A stretch of DNA of 35,201 bases, taken from NCBI GenBank assembly GCA_945861755.1, contig CAMAVQ010000025.1, positions 1 to 35,201 of the forward strand. Direction: 5' to 3'. Both the position numbers and the translations under genes were made by a program. The notes below the pieces were generated by a model. That model did no database searches, had not been told where the DNA came from, and saw only the letters and a list, made by a program, of their open reading frames with translations. Shown here piece by piece: positions 25,004 to 32,769 of this stretch (position 1 is the stretch's first letter; the number at the start of each line of letters is the position of its first letter). The DNA comes from Gemmatimonas phototrophica. Its GTDB lineage: Bacteria; Latescibacterota; UBA2968; UBA8231.

Positions 25004-26197
25004 ATGCTCAAACAAGGCGCTTCCGGGGGCATCTACATCCACCCCTGGGATATCACCGATGAAGGCATCGAGGACTGCTTCGATTTTTTGGGGGACACCT
25101 GCGGCCTGAACGAACTCTTCATCGCCGCCGCGTACCACACCAACACCTTCCTGCTGCCCCACAACCCCAAGCGCCTGCTGCGCTGGGACGAGGGCTCGGT
25201 CTTCTTTACCCCGCAGCACGCCCGCTGGAGCCAGACCCGCATCCGGCCGGTGGTGGGCGAATGTGTGGACACCAGCGGCTACCTGGCCAACATCGTCGAC
25301 GCCGCCCGCCAGCGCGACTGGGGGGTGATCTTCTTTGTGGTCTTCCACTTCAGCCACAGCACCGCCCGCGCCTACCCGGATGCCTGCTGCGTCGACGCCA
25401 TGGGCGAACGCCAGCGCGCCGAACTGTGCCCAGCCAACCCCGAGGTGCGCGCCTACGACCTGGCTCTGGTCGAGGAATTGATGACCACCTACGGGGGCGA
25501 CGGCATCCGCTACGAATCCCTGGGGTACGGCGGCTGGAACTCCGGCTTCGTGGTCGACAAGGTCGAGGTCACGCCCTGCCCGCGCGACCGGTTCCTGCTC
25601 AGTCTGTGTTTCTGCGGCCACTGTCTGGAGCGGGCCCGCCAAACCGGCGGCGACCCGCTTTCCCTGCGCCGGGCGGTGCGCGACCATCTCTTCGACAACC
25701 TGGACCGCAACCCAAACGAATGGGATCAGGGCCCAGTGGATGAAGAGTGGGCCCGCAATGCCTTCGAGGGCCGGCTCTGGCCCTACCTGGAGACCCGCTG
25801 CGACACCGTCACCTCCCTCTACGAAGAAGTGCAGCAGGTGACCCTGGCCCACGGCGGGGCCTTCATGCCCTTTGGTCCTCAACAGCACCGCGACGTGCTG
25901 GGCGGCCTCGACTACGGCCGCTTCTATCCGCATCTCAAGCGGGTCAGTTTCGGTGTCCGTGGCGCCACCCCCGACGAGCAGTATGCCAACCTGGTAGCAG
26001 ATCTGCAGCAGGCTCCGGCCTGGGCCGAACCAGAAATCATGCACAACCAGCGCACCTTTAAGTCGATGGAAGCCTTGCGCGAGCAGGTGCTGATGGTGCG
26101 CCAGGCCGGCATCCGACACCATTCCTTCCACTACTACGGCATGAGCCGCACCTATCAGCTCGAGTGGATCGGCAAGGCGCGCCAAGCCTGGGCCTGA
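25004..26197 (+). CDS. Unrecognised 397-aa cytosolic protein, possibly TIM-barrel glycoside-hydrolase-like
   Basis: I do not recognise this family with confidence. The start ATG at 25004 is preceded by GGAGG at 9 nt, overlapping the end of the PhyH gene; the longer in-frame ORF upstream is a shadow of that gene. No signal peptide or membrane segment. The N-terminus GIYIHPWDITDEGIED, strand-like blocks (WGVIFFVVFHFSH at 106-118) and an acidic residue after a predicted strand (GDGIRYESLGYGGWNSG, E171) suggest a beta/alpha barrel like hypothetical glycoside hydrolases. A C-F-C-G-H-C motif (202-207) resembles the short cysteine clusters seen in such families and could bind a metal. Its coupling to a PhyH oxygenase and position upstream of a secreted binding protein and a sugar importer suggest carbohydrate or sugar-conjugate metabolism. 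Confidence 0.7.
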   Translation: MLKQGASGGIYIHPWDITDEGIEDCFDFLGDTCGLNELFIAAAYHTNTFLLPHNPKRLLRWDEGSVFFTPQHARWSQTRIRPVVGECVDTSGYLANIVDAARQRDWGVIFFVVFHFSHSTARAYPDACCVDAMGERQRAELCPANPEVRAYDLALVEELMTTYGGDGIRYESLGYGGWNSGFVVDKVEVTPCPRDRFLLSLCFCGHCLERARQTGGDPLSLRRAVRDHLFDNLDRNPNEWDQGPVDEEWARNAFEGRLWPYLETRCDTVTSLYEEVQQVTLAHGGAFMPFGPQQHRDVLGGLDYGRFYPHLKRVSFGVRGATPDEQYANLVADLQQAPAWAEPEIMHNQRTFKSMEALREQVLMVRQAGIRHHSFHYYGMSRTYQLEWIGKARQAWA

Positions 26198-26257
26198 ATC
26201 GCCGGCCACCGGTGTCTAACCAACAGTACCGATCCTCCTCGTCCTGAGAGATAGGCC

Positions 26258-28576
26258 ATGCCCCTCGCGTTTCTGTTCTTGATCGCGCTGCCCGCACTGG
26301 CGGGTGCCGACGAATTGCGCTTCGACACCCCACAGGAATGGCGGACCTGGAAGCTGCCCCTGGGCGCATTGCAGTTCACCGCCTCCGGCGACCTCAAACC
26401 CGTCGAGATCCACAAACACAACAACGCTGTGCTCGACGCCGGGCAGTTCGGGGGCGGCATCCGCAGCGCCGGCTCCGAAACGCGCAGCGCCGAGCTGGTG
26501 ATGGACGGGGACCTGAACACTGGCTGGGCCCCCTCTCCCTCGTCGCCCCTGGAGGATCGCTTCCTAGAAGTCAACCTGGGCCGGGGGGTCTCCGCCTACC
26601 GGGTCACCCTCGACTTTGCCGAGGACGCCCCGCCCTTCGAACTCTTCGATCTGCTCCTGTCCACCGGGGAACAGCAGGTCGACCAGGTCGGCAATCCTAT
26701 GCCCAACACCCTGGTTTACCGCATCAGCGAGCGCTTCAAGGAGAACACCAGACACCAGGTGGTCTACGAGCTGGACCGCCCCGAACACACCCCCATCCAG
26801 TACCTGCGCCTCGCCGTGCTCAAAAGCCCGCCCGGTGCCCGGCTGGTCGAGGTGGAGGTAGAGTGCATCGGCGACGACCTGTTGACCAACCTGCCGCAGA
26901 AAGGCGGCGAAATCCAGATCATCGTCGATACCAGCAAGCCAGACGAAGCCGTGCAACTGGGCAACGCCCAGTCCCTCACCGATGGCGACCTGAATACCCG
27001 CTGGCAGCAGCGCAACGAGCCGCGCGCCACCTACGACATCTGGGGGAACATCACCATCGACCTGGGCGCCGTGTACTGGGTGGATTGGTTCCGCATCATC
27101 GGTGGGGTGGTGGTGCGTTCGGGCAACGGCGGCGGCATCACCACCGCCCAGTATATTTCGCGCCGCAGCTTCATCTACAAGTACTACGAGGTGCTCACCT
27201 CCGACGGCTCCCTGGCCCCCGATGGCAGCCGCTTGTGGACCAAACACTACGCCGACTACCCCACCCAGGAATCCTTCACCATGGGTATGGCCGACCACAA
27301 GTTCGACCTCGCCCCCACCCGTTACATCCGCCTGGTCTGGCGGGTGTGGGACGCGGCCTGCGCCGTGGCCGTGGGCGGCACCCAGAGCAAGACCTCGCAG
27401 TTCTGCCTGGTCACCGGCGCCACCGAGGAGTTGCAGGCCTTCGGCGAGGGGTACCCGCAATCCCTGGAGTTCTCCTCGCCCATCATCGACCTGGGCGAGG
27501 ACAAGAATCTGCAACACCTTTCGTGGAAGGCCGATACCCCGCCTGGTACCCGCGTCGAGATCCGCAGCCGCACCGGCGATCAGGTAGTCCAGCAACTGAC
27601 CTACCGCGACAAGGACGGCAAGGAAGTCACCCAAAAGAAATACGAGAAACTCATCCCCTCCTTCCGCGGCCCCATCGACACCCTGCTGGTCGCCGGCGGC
27701 GACTGGAGTCCCTGGAGCAAGATCTACGGGGTCTCCGGCGAGCGCTTCCACTCCCCCTCTCCCCGGCGCTACCTGGAGCTAGATACCCGGCTGACCAGCG
27801 ACACGCCCCAACAGGCGGCCAGCCTCGACTGGCTGGCCCTCGAATACACGCCCCCACTGGCCAGCCACGCCCTGAGCGAAATCTCCCCTCCCGAGGTCCG
27901 TCCCGGCGAAACCACCGAGTTCTCCTACTTCCTGCGGTCAGAAGACCCTGCCCCCGGCCTCGACCAGCTTGCGGTGGAAGCCACGGTGCCGCTGCACTTC
28001 ACCGCCGCCTATGTGGATCAACAACTAGTGGCGGCCGAAGCCGACTCTACCCCCGCCGGATTTAGCGTCAAGTTCCCCAGCCCGCTGCGCTCAAATCAAT
28101 TGGTGGAGCTGCGTTTCTCCTCCGCGGTTTTTCTCCAATCTACCCGCTTCGATCTTTTTCTGGAGGACAGCCGCGCCCAGGTCCGCCAGCCGGCCGAGCC
28201 GGGCGATGCCACCCAGCTGTCCGAGAGCAACAGCAATGTCGTGCGCCTGCCCGTCGCCGATCGCCTGTTGGCCAATCTCTCCCTGGTTCCGGTATTCACA
28301 CCCAATGGGGACGGCATCAACGACCAGTTTCGCCTCTCCCTGGACCTGGTCAATGTGCTGGCCCCCCGGCCCCTTTACCTGCGCCTCTACGACCTGGCCG
28401 GCCGGCTGATCCACAGCGAGGAGCAGCAGGCCCTGGCCGGCCGCCAGGAATTCTCCTGGGACGGCCGCGATGCGGGCGGAAAACTGCTGCCGCCCGGCCT
28501 CTACCTGCTGGAACTGACCATCGAGGGCGACGCCCGCCAGGAGAACACCCGGCGCGTGGTGCAGGTCGCTTATTGA
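26258..28576 (+). CDS. Secreted discoidin (F5/8 type C)-like protein with CHU_C-type C-terminal sorting domain
   Basis: A 772-aa exported protein. Signal peptide about 1-17 (cleavage near AGADE). Two jelly-roll carbohydrate-binding-like modules are suggested by the paired motifs LVMDGDLNTGWAPSP...FLEVNLG (about 78-110) and SLTDGDLNTRWQQRN...ITIDLG (about 238-270), which match the way F5/8C domains begin. A long beta-rich region follows. The C-terminus (from about 676) carries FTPNGDGINDQF and ends in a FlgD-Ig-like fold (YDLAGRLI, WDGRDAGGKLLPPGLYLLEL), the signature of gliding-motility CHU_C / type B T9SS domains. The ribosome binding site is weak. It follows the barrel protein after 60 nt and precedes the importer promoter. 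Likely a surface glycan-binding protein; no catalytic motif seen. Confidence 0.78.
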   Translation: MPLAFLFLIALPALAGADELRFDTPQEWRTWKLPLGALQFTASGDLKPVEIHKHNNAVLDAGQFGGGIRSAGSETRSAELVMDGDLNTGWAPSPSSPLEDRFLEVNLGRGVSAYRVTLDFAEDAPPFELFDLLLSTGEQQVDQVGNPMPNTLVYRISERFKENTRHQVVYELDRPEHTPIQYLRLAVLKSPPGARLVEVEVECIGDDLLTNLPQKGGEIQIIVDTSKPDEAVQLGNAQSLTDGDLNTRWQQRNEPRATYDIWGNITIDLGAVYWVDWFRIIGGVVVRSGNGGGITTAQYISRRSFIYKYYEVLTSDGSLAPDGSRLWTKHYADYPTQESFTMGMADHKFDLAPTRYIRLVWRVWDAACAVAVGGTQSKTSQFCLVTGATEELQAFGEGYPQSLEFSSPIIDLGEDKNLQHLSWKADTPPGTRVEIRSRTGDQVVQQLTYRDKDGKEVTQKKYEKLIPSFRGPIDTLLVAGGDWSPWSKIYGVSGERFHSPSPRRYLELDTRLTSDTPQQAASLDWLALEYTPPLASHALSEISPPEVRPGETTEFSYFLRSEDPAPGLDQLAVEATVPLHFTAAYVDQQLVAAEADSTPAGFSVKFPSPLRSNQLVELRFSSAVFLQSTRFDLFLEDSRAQVRQPAEPGDATQLSESNSNVVRLPVADRLLANLSLVPVFTPNGDGINDQFRLSLDLVNVLAPRPLYLRLYDLAGRLIHSEEQQALAGRQEFSWDGRDAGGKLLPPGLYLLELTIEGDARQENTRRVVQVAY

Positions 28577-28579
28577 CCT

Positions 28580-28608
28580 TTGACAGGCCCTGGTCTTCCG
28601 GTTAGATT
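28580..28608 (+). promoter_or_regulatory. Sigma70-type promoter of the ABC importer genes
   Basis: TTGACA (28580-28585), a 17-nt spacer and TAGATT (28603-28608, 4 of 6). It lies 3 nt after the stop of the discoidin-like gene and about 30 nt before the ATG of the binding-protein gene. The importer can therefore be expressed independently of the upstream unit. Confidence 0.65.
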
Positions 28609-28638
28609 GCTGCACCCTTTCCCCCGGCCCGGTGGTTT

Positions 28639-29991
28639 ATGCGTTCCCAAATCGTCTTCGGCGCCCTGCTGCTGCTGTACGGCCTGTCCTTCTTCCTGCG
28701 GGGAGAAGACCCCCGGGCCGCGCTGGGGGACCGCGTCATGGAGGGGATCTTCTTCCAGGGCGGGTACGGGCTGGATTGGGTCTACGCCGCCGGCGAGGAG
28801 TTCGAGCAGGCCCACCCCGACATCAAGGCCCATGTGTGGGGAAACCCCCGGGCCTGGGACCAGAGCCGGCCCCGCTTTTTGGCCGGCAATCCCCCCGACG
28901 CCTTCTGGTGCATCCACAACATCAATTTCTGGGCCAATCTCCAGGACGGCCTGGTCGCCGACCTCGACTCGCTGATGGACGCCCCAGCCTATGGCCAGGA
29001 GGGCGTCCGCTTTAAAGACACCTTCCTGCCCCGCACCCTCGAAGAGGGCCAGTACCAGGGCAAGCAGTACTTCCTGCCCATCACCTACGCGGTCCAGGGT
29101 ATCTGGTACAACAAGAAGATGTTCGAAGACCACGGCTGGACCGTGCCGACCACCTGGGACGAATTCCTGGCCCTCTGCGAAAAGATCAAGACCACCACCA
29201 CCATCGCCCCCCTCACCCACCAGGGCAAGTACCCCTCCTATTTCGGGATGATCTTCCGGCCCCTGCTCTACAAGCTGGGGGGCGAGGAGTTGTTGATCGC
29301 CCTCGACAACCTGGAACCGGAGGCCTGGCAGCGGCCAGAGGTAGTCCGCGCCGCCCAGTTGTGTCGCGATCTGGTCGAGAAAGGGTACGTCCTGGAGGGT
29401 TCCTCCTCCTTCTCCCATACCGAGGGCCAGATGATCTGGCTGCAGGGCAAGGCCGCCATGATCCCCTGCGGCACCTGGCTGGAATCGGAAATGAAGAACG
29501 CCCTGCCCCCCGGCTTTGAGATGCGCCTCATGGCCGTGCCCGGCTTTGCCGATGGCCAAGGGAGCGTCAAATCGGTGGAGACCAACGCCGACCCCGCCTT
29601 CTGGGTGCCGCGCCAGGCTGCCCACCCCGACTGGGGCATGGAGTACTTCCGCATCCTGCTCTCCAAAAAGATGGCCGCCAACTTCCTGGCCACCATCGGC
29701 TCGGTCATGCCCATCAAGGACAGCACCGAGGGGATCGCCATCCCCCCGGCCATGCAGAGCGCCCTCGACGCGGTGGACGCCGCCAAAGGCGAAACTTTTA
29801 GTCTGCGTTTCCTCTCCTGGTATCCCGAGCTGCGCATCGAATACGAAAACGCCTTTGGCGCGGTGCTCAACGGCGACCTCTCCCCCTCCGAGTTCGGCAA
29901 CCGGGTCGAGGCCCAGGCCCAGCGCCTGCGCGACGATCCCGACCTGGTGCGTATGACCCGCCTGCCCTCCAAACCGCTGGCCAGCCGCTGA
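28639..29991 (+). CDS. ABC transporter extracellular solute-binding protein (sugar type)
   Basis: A 450-aa family 1 solute-binding protein. The N-terminus is a hydrophobic export or anchor segment (about 5-19) without a visible lipobox. Typical blocks are AAGEEFEQAHPDIKAHVWG, RFLAGNPPDAFW, the hinge-strand segment LPITYAVQGIWYNKKMFEDHGW...PTTWDEF, and near the C-terminus the repeated helices of the type. The RPRFLAGNPPD and following order recall NgcE-like N-acetylglucosamine or chitobiose-binding proteins, but specificity cannot be set by eye. The ribosome binding site is poor (GGTGG). The two permeases follow with 3-nt spacing and then a 1-nt overlap. It delivers solute to that channel in the periplasm. 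Confidence 0.9.
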   Translation: MRSQIVFGALLLLYGLSFFLRGEDPRAALGDRVMEGIFFQGGYGLDWVYAAGEEFEQAHPDIKAHVWGNPRAWDQSRPRFLAGNPPDAFWCIHNINFWANLQDGLVADLDSLMDAPAYGQEGVRFKDTFLPRTLEEGQYQGKQYFLPITYAVQGIWYNKKMFEDHGWTVPTTWDEFLALCEKIKTTTTIAPLTHQGKYPSYFGMIFRPLLYKLGGEELLIALDNLEPEAWQRPEVVRAAQLCRDLVEKGYVLEGSSSFSHTEGQMIWLQGKAAMIPCGTWLESEMKNALPPGFEMRLMAVPGFADGQGSVKSVETNADPAFWVPRQAAHPDWGMEYFRILLSKKMAANFLATIGSVMPIKDSTEGIAIPPAMQSALDAVDAAKGETFSLRFLSWYPELRIEYENAFGAVLNGDLSPSEFGNRVEAQAQRLRDDPDLVRMTRLPSKPLASR

Positions 29992-29994
29992 GCT

Positions 29995-30870
29995 ATGCAG
30001 AAAAACTGGAAAGCCGGGCTGCTCTTTGTCCTGCCCGCCCTGCTCCTGTACTTGCTCTTCATGATCGTCCCCTACCTGCTGGCCTTTGGGGTGAGCTTTT
30101 CCAAGTGGCGCGGGGTCTCGATGCAGATCCAGTTCAGCGGGCTGGACAACTTCCGCCAGATGTTCGGGGACCCGCATTTCTGGCGGGCGCTGCGCAACAC
30201 CGTTTTTTTCACCGTCTTCACCGGGGCTATTGTCCCGGCGCTGGCCCTGCACTTTGCGGTGACCATCTCGCGCCGGCTGGTGAGCGGGGCGCGCTTCTTT
30301 CGCATCGCCTTCTTCTTTCCCAACCTCATCTCCCAGGTGGCCATCGCCGTGCTGTGGTGGTTCGCCCTCAACCCCGAGTTCGGCATCCTCAGCAATTTTC
30401 TGCGCGCCTTAGGCCTGAGCGACCTGCCCTCCTGGCTGGGCGACCCGGCCTGGGCCCCCTGGTGCGTGGTGGCGGTCAAGGTGTGGGCGGCCACCGGCTT
30501 TTATATGATCCTCTACCTGTCGGCCATCGAGGGTATCCCCACCGATTACTACGATGCCTGCCGCATCGACGGGGCCGGCGAATGGCAGGCCTTCTGGCAC
30601 GTCACCCTGCCCCTGCTCTCGGAGATGATGAAGGTCAGCGTGGTCTTTCTGCTTTTAAATGGTTTTGGCACCTTCGACGTGGTGCGCATCATGACCGACG
30701 GGGGCCCTGACCGGGCCACCGAGACCCTGGCGACCTATATCTATGAGAATGCCTTCGAGTTGGGCAAATTCGGCTACGCCACCACCCTGGCCATGACCCT
30801 CTTCCTCATCACCTTTGCCCTGGCGCTGCTCTCTTTGTGGCTGCAGCGCCGCGAGGCGGTCGAATACTGA
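29995..30870 (+). CDS. Sugar ABC transporter permease, MalF/UgpA type
   Basis: A 291-aa inner-membrane permease with about six transmembrane segments (first at about 9-31). The cytoplasmic EAA loop that docks the ATPase is visible as DYYDACRIDGAGEWQAFWHV (184-203), followed by TLP. Begins 3 nt after the stop of the binding-protein gene, so translation is probably coupled. The C-terminus ends in a short cytosolic RREAVEY. No ATPase gene is present in the window. As is common for this importer class, a shared MsmK-like ATPase encoded elsewhere is expected. Confidence 0.93.
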   Translation: MQKNWKAGLLFVLPALLLYLLFMIVPYLLAFGVSFSKWRGVSMQIQFSGLDNFRQMFGDPHFWRALRNTVFFTVFTGAIVPALALHFAVTISRRLVSGARFFRIAFFFPNLISQVAIAVLWWFALNPEFGILSNFLRALGLSDLPSWLGDPAWAPWCVVAVKVWAATGFYMILYLSAIEGIPTDYYDACRIDGAGEWQAFWHVTLPLLSEMMKVSVVFLLLNGFGTFDVVRIMTDGGPDRATETLATYIYENAFELGKFGYATTLAMTLFLITFALALLSLWLQRREAVEY

Positions 30871-31697
30871 TGATCCTGCTGCGCAAGCTCCTGGTCCAGA
30901 GCACCTTTCTGCTTTACAGCCTGGTGGTGCTCTTCCCCATGGTGTGGCTCTTCTACACTTCCTTCAAATCCACCGACGAACTCTTCGCCAGCGCCTGGTC
31001 CCTGCCCTCCACCTGGGCGATGACCAACTTCGTCAAGGCCTGGAACGAGGCCCGGTTGGGGGATTATTTCTGGAACAGCATCTTCGTCACCAGCACCACC
31101 CTCGTCCTCCAACTGCTGGTGGGTGCCATGGCCAGCTATTCCCTGGCCAAGTACCAGTTCCGCGGCAGTTCCCTGCTCTACTACGCCTTCCTGGCCGGCC
31201 TGATGTTCCCCATCTTCCTGGGCCTGGTCCCCCTCTTCTTCCTGCTCAAGGGCCTGCACCTGATCGACACCCACATGGGGCTGATCCTGGTCTATGCCGC
31301 CTCCGGTATCCCCTTCACCGTCTTCGTGCTCACCGCCTTCTTCCGCACCATCCCCACCACCATCATGGAAGCCGGCATCATGGACGGCTGCTCCCACTTC
31401 ACCCTCTTCTGGCGGGTGATGCTGCCCCTGGCCAAACCCGGCCTGACCACCGTGGGCATCTTCACCTTCATCGCCATCTGGAACGAATACATCCTGGCCC
31501 TGGTGCTGCTCTCCTCCTCCCACCTGCGCACCTTGCCCCTGGGCCTGGCGGTGCTGCAGTTCGTGCAGTATTACAAGGTTGATTTCGGCGCCCTCTTCGC
31601 CGGCCTGGTGATCGTCATGCTGCCCACCATCGCCTGCTACATCATCCTCCAGGAGCAGATCACCAAGGGTATTACCGTGGGCGCGGTGAAAGGCTAA
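30870..31697 (+). CDS. Sugar ABC transporter permease, MalG/UgpE type
   Basis: A 275-aa inner-membrane permease. The N-terminal SFKSTDELFASAWSLPSTW motif and the EAA loop (IMEAGIMDGCSHFTLFWRVM at 165-184, then LPLAKPG) are characteristic of the MalG-type partner. About six transmembrane segments. I chose the ATG at 30870, whose A is shared with the preceding TGA (TGATG); an in-frame ATG at 30837 lies inside the upstream permease and would add a non-membrane extension. Last gene of the importer unit. No clear terminator with a T-run was found in the 195-nt gap that follows. Confidence 0.93.
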   Translation: MILLRKLLVQSTFLLYSLVVLFPMVWLFYTSFKSTDELFASAWSLPSTWAMTNFVKAWNEARLGDYFWNSIFVTSTTLVLQLLVGAMASYSLAKYQFRGSSLLYYAFLAGLMFPIFLGLVPLFFLLKGLHLIDTHMGLILVYAASGIPFTVFVLTAFFRTIPTTIMEAGIMDGCSHFTLFWRVMLPLAKPGLTTVGIFTFIAIWNEYILALVLLSSSHLRTLPLGLAVLQFVQYYKVDFGALFAGLVIVMLPTIACYIILQEQITKGITVGAVKG

Positions 31698-31753
31698 AAC
31701 TGCACCAAACTTTCGGGTGGCTCAACAAGTAGCGGCGGGGAGATGACCCTGTA

Positions 31754-31872
31754 GGCTTTTCCCGGGGAGTGGTTGGGAGGGGAAGTCCGCGTGGCAGGGG
31801 AGCCGGGTAGCGGAGCGAAGCGAGCGAGTGGGCAGGACGCGCCTGGGGAAAAGCCGGAATGGGTCACTTCCC
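31754..31872. repeat. Interleaved inverted repeats between convergent genes
   Basis: Two repeat pairs are interleaved: GGCTTTTCCC (31754-31763) pairs with GGGAAAAGCC (31846-31855), and GGGAAGT (31780-31786) pairs with ACTTCCC (31866-31872). Between them lies an AGCGGAGCGAAGCGAGCGAG stretch. The order A-B-A'-B' is that of a pseudoknot if transcribed. The whole gap 31698-31892 has no plausible coding sequence. It could be a terminator-like structure, a small intergenic repeat element or chance. Confidence 0.4.
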
Positions 31873-31892
31873 GACGCCCCACCTACCCCACA

Positions 31893-32759
31893 TCACCACC
31901 GATAAAACTTGAAATCCTTCCCCCGCTCCAACCCCTCGATCCACAACCGGCACCACTTGGCATGGTCAGTGAGCACGCTCTGCGGATGGGCGCGACTGCG
32001 GGCAATAAAAGAGGGGTGGGCCTCCCGGCCCGAAGGCGTCCCGGCCGGCTGGTAGCGCAGATCCATGCTCCAGCGGATCGAATCGGAGACATTGGGCGTG
32101 GAACTGTGGGGCGTCTCCTTGTGCATCAGCAGCACGTCCCCCTTCTTCATCGGCAGCGGCACCGCTGGCTGGGGAGGCATTTCGCCCTCCTCCAGGACGG
32201 GGCCCTTGGTGTGCAGCAGCCCTTTGCCCACCACGCGCGGGATCACGTGCATACAACCGTTCTCCAAGGTGGCATCACACATGGGAATCCACACCGTCAG
32301 GACAAAATGGGGATCGGCCTCCTCCCGAATCACGGCCGCGTCCTGGTGCCAGGCAGCGACGTGGGTGTTGGGGGTCTTAGAGGTCTTGGAGGGCATCTTG
32401 GGCCGCAGGTGCTGGATGGGGTTACAGCTGATCTCCGGCCCCATCAGCCCTTCCACCAGGTCCATCAGATGGTCGTTGCGCAGAAAATCAAAGAGCGCCC
32501 GGCCCCGGAAATGCATGATGTCCAGCTCGTTGTAGATCGTCCCGTCCTCCTCGCAGATCCGCGTCAGCCGCCGCCCGAAGGGCTCCTCTTCGTACAACTG
32601 GCTGATCTTGCCCTCGGCCTTCAGCTCCCGCGCCCTTTTGTCGATGTACGCCTCGTATTCGGCGATCACCGGGTCCAGGTCGCTATCTAGTAATCCACCC
32701 CGGACGACCACATACCCTTCGCGCTCAAAATGCTCCTGATCCTCTTTGCTCAACTGCAT
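31893..32759 (-). CDS. Phytanoyl-CoA dioxygenase (PhyH) family enzyme, distal copy of a tandem pair
   Basis: A 288-aa Fe(II)/2-oxoglutarate oxygenase. Iron ligands are H138-Q-D140 (AAWHQDAAV) and H218 (MHKETPHSS), with R229 or R235 (SIRWSMDLRY) for 2-oxoglutarate. The start ATG at 32759 has AGGAGAG about 7 nt upstream; the in-frame extension upstream would overlap the neighbour gene. It follows its paralogue after only 10 nt, so they share a promoter. Both contain the same EYEAYIDKRA and ELKAEGKISQ blocks near the N-terminus and NPIQH-RPK before the HxD, indicating recent duplication. Substrate is unknown. Confidence 0.9.
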   Translation of the reverse strand: MQLSKEDQEHFEREGYVVVRGGLLDSDLDPVIAEYEAYIDKRARELKAEGKISQLYEEEPFGRRLTRICEEDGTIYNELDIMHFRGRALFDFLRNDHLMDLVEGLMGPEISCNPIQHLRPKMPSKTSKTPNTHVAAWHQDAAVIREEADPHFVLTVWIPMCDATLENGCMHVIPRVVGKGLLHTKGPVLEEGEMPPQPAVPLPMKKGDVLLMHKETPHSSTPNVSDSIRWSMDLRYQPAGTPSGREAHPSFIARSRAHPQSVLTDHAKWCRLWIEGLERGKDFKFYRW

Positions 32760-32769
32760 CTTTTCTCTC

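Noticed and set aside
28570-30252. 560-aa minus-strand ORF opposite the importer genes
   Set aside because: Low-complexity Gly/Gln/His-rich antisense frame. The plus-strand binding protein and permease are unmistakable.
31800-31850. tRNA or small structured RNA in the convergent gap
   Set aside because: No acceptor/anticodon/T-arm pattern could be assembled. Only the inverted repeats are supported.
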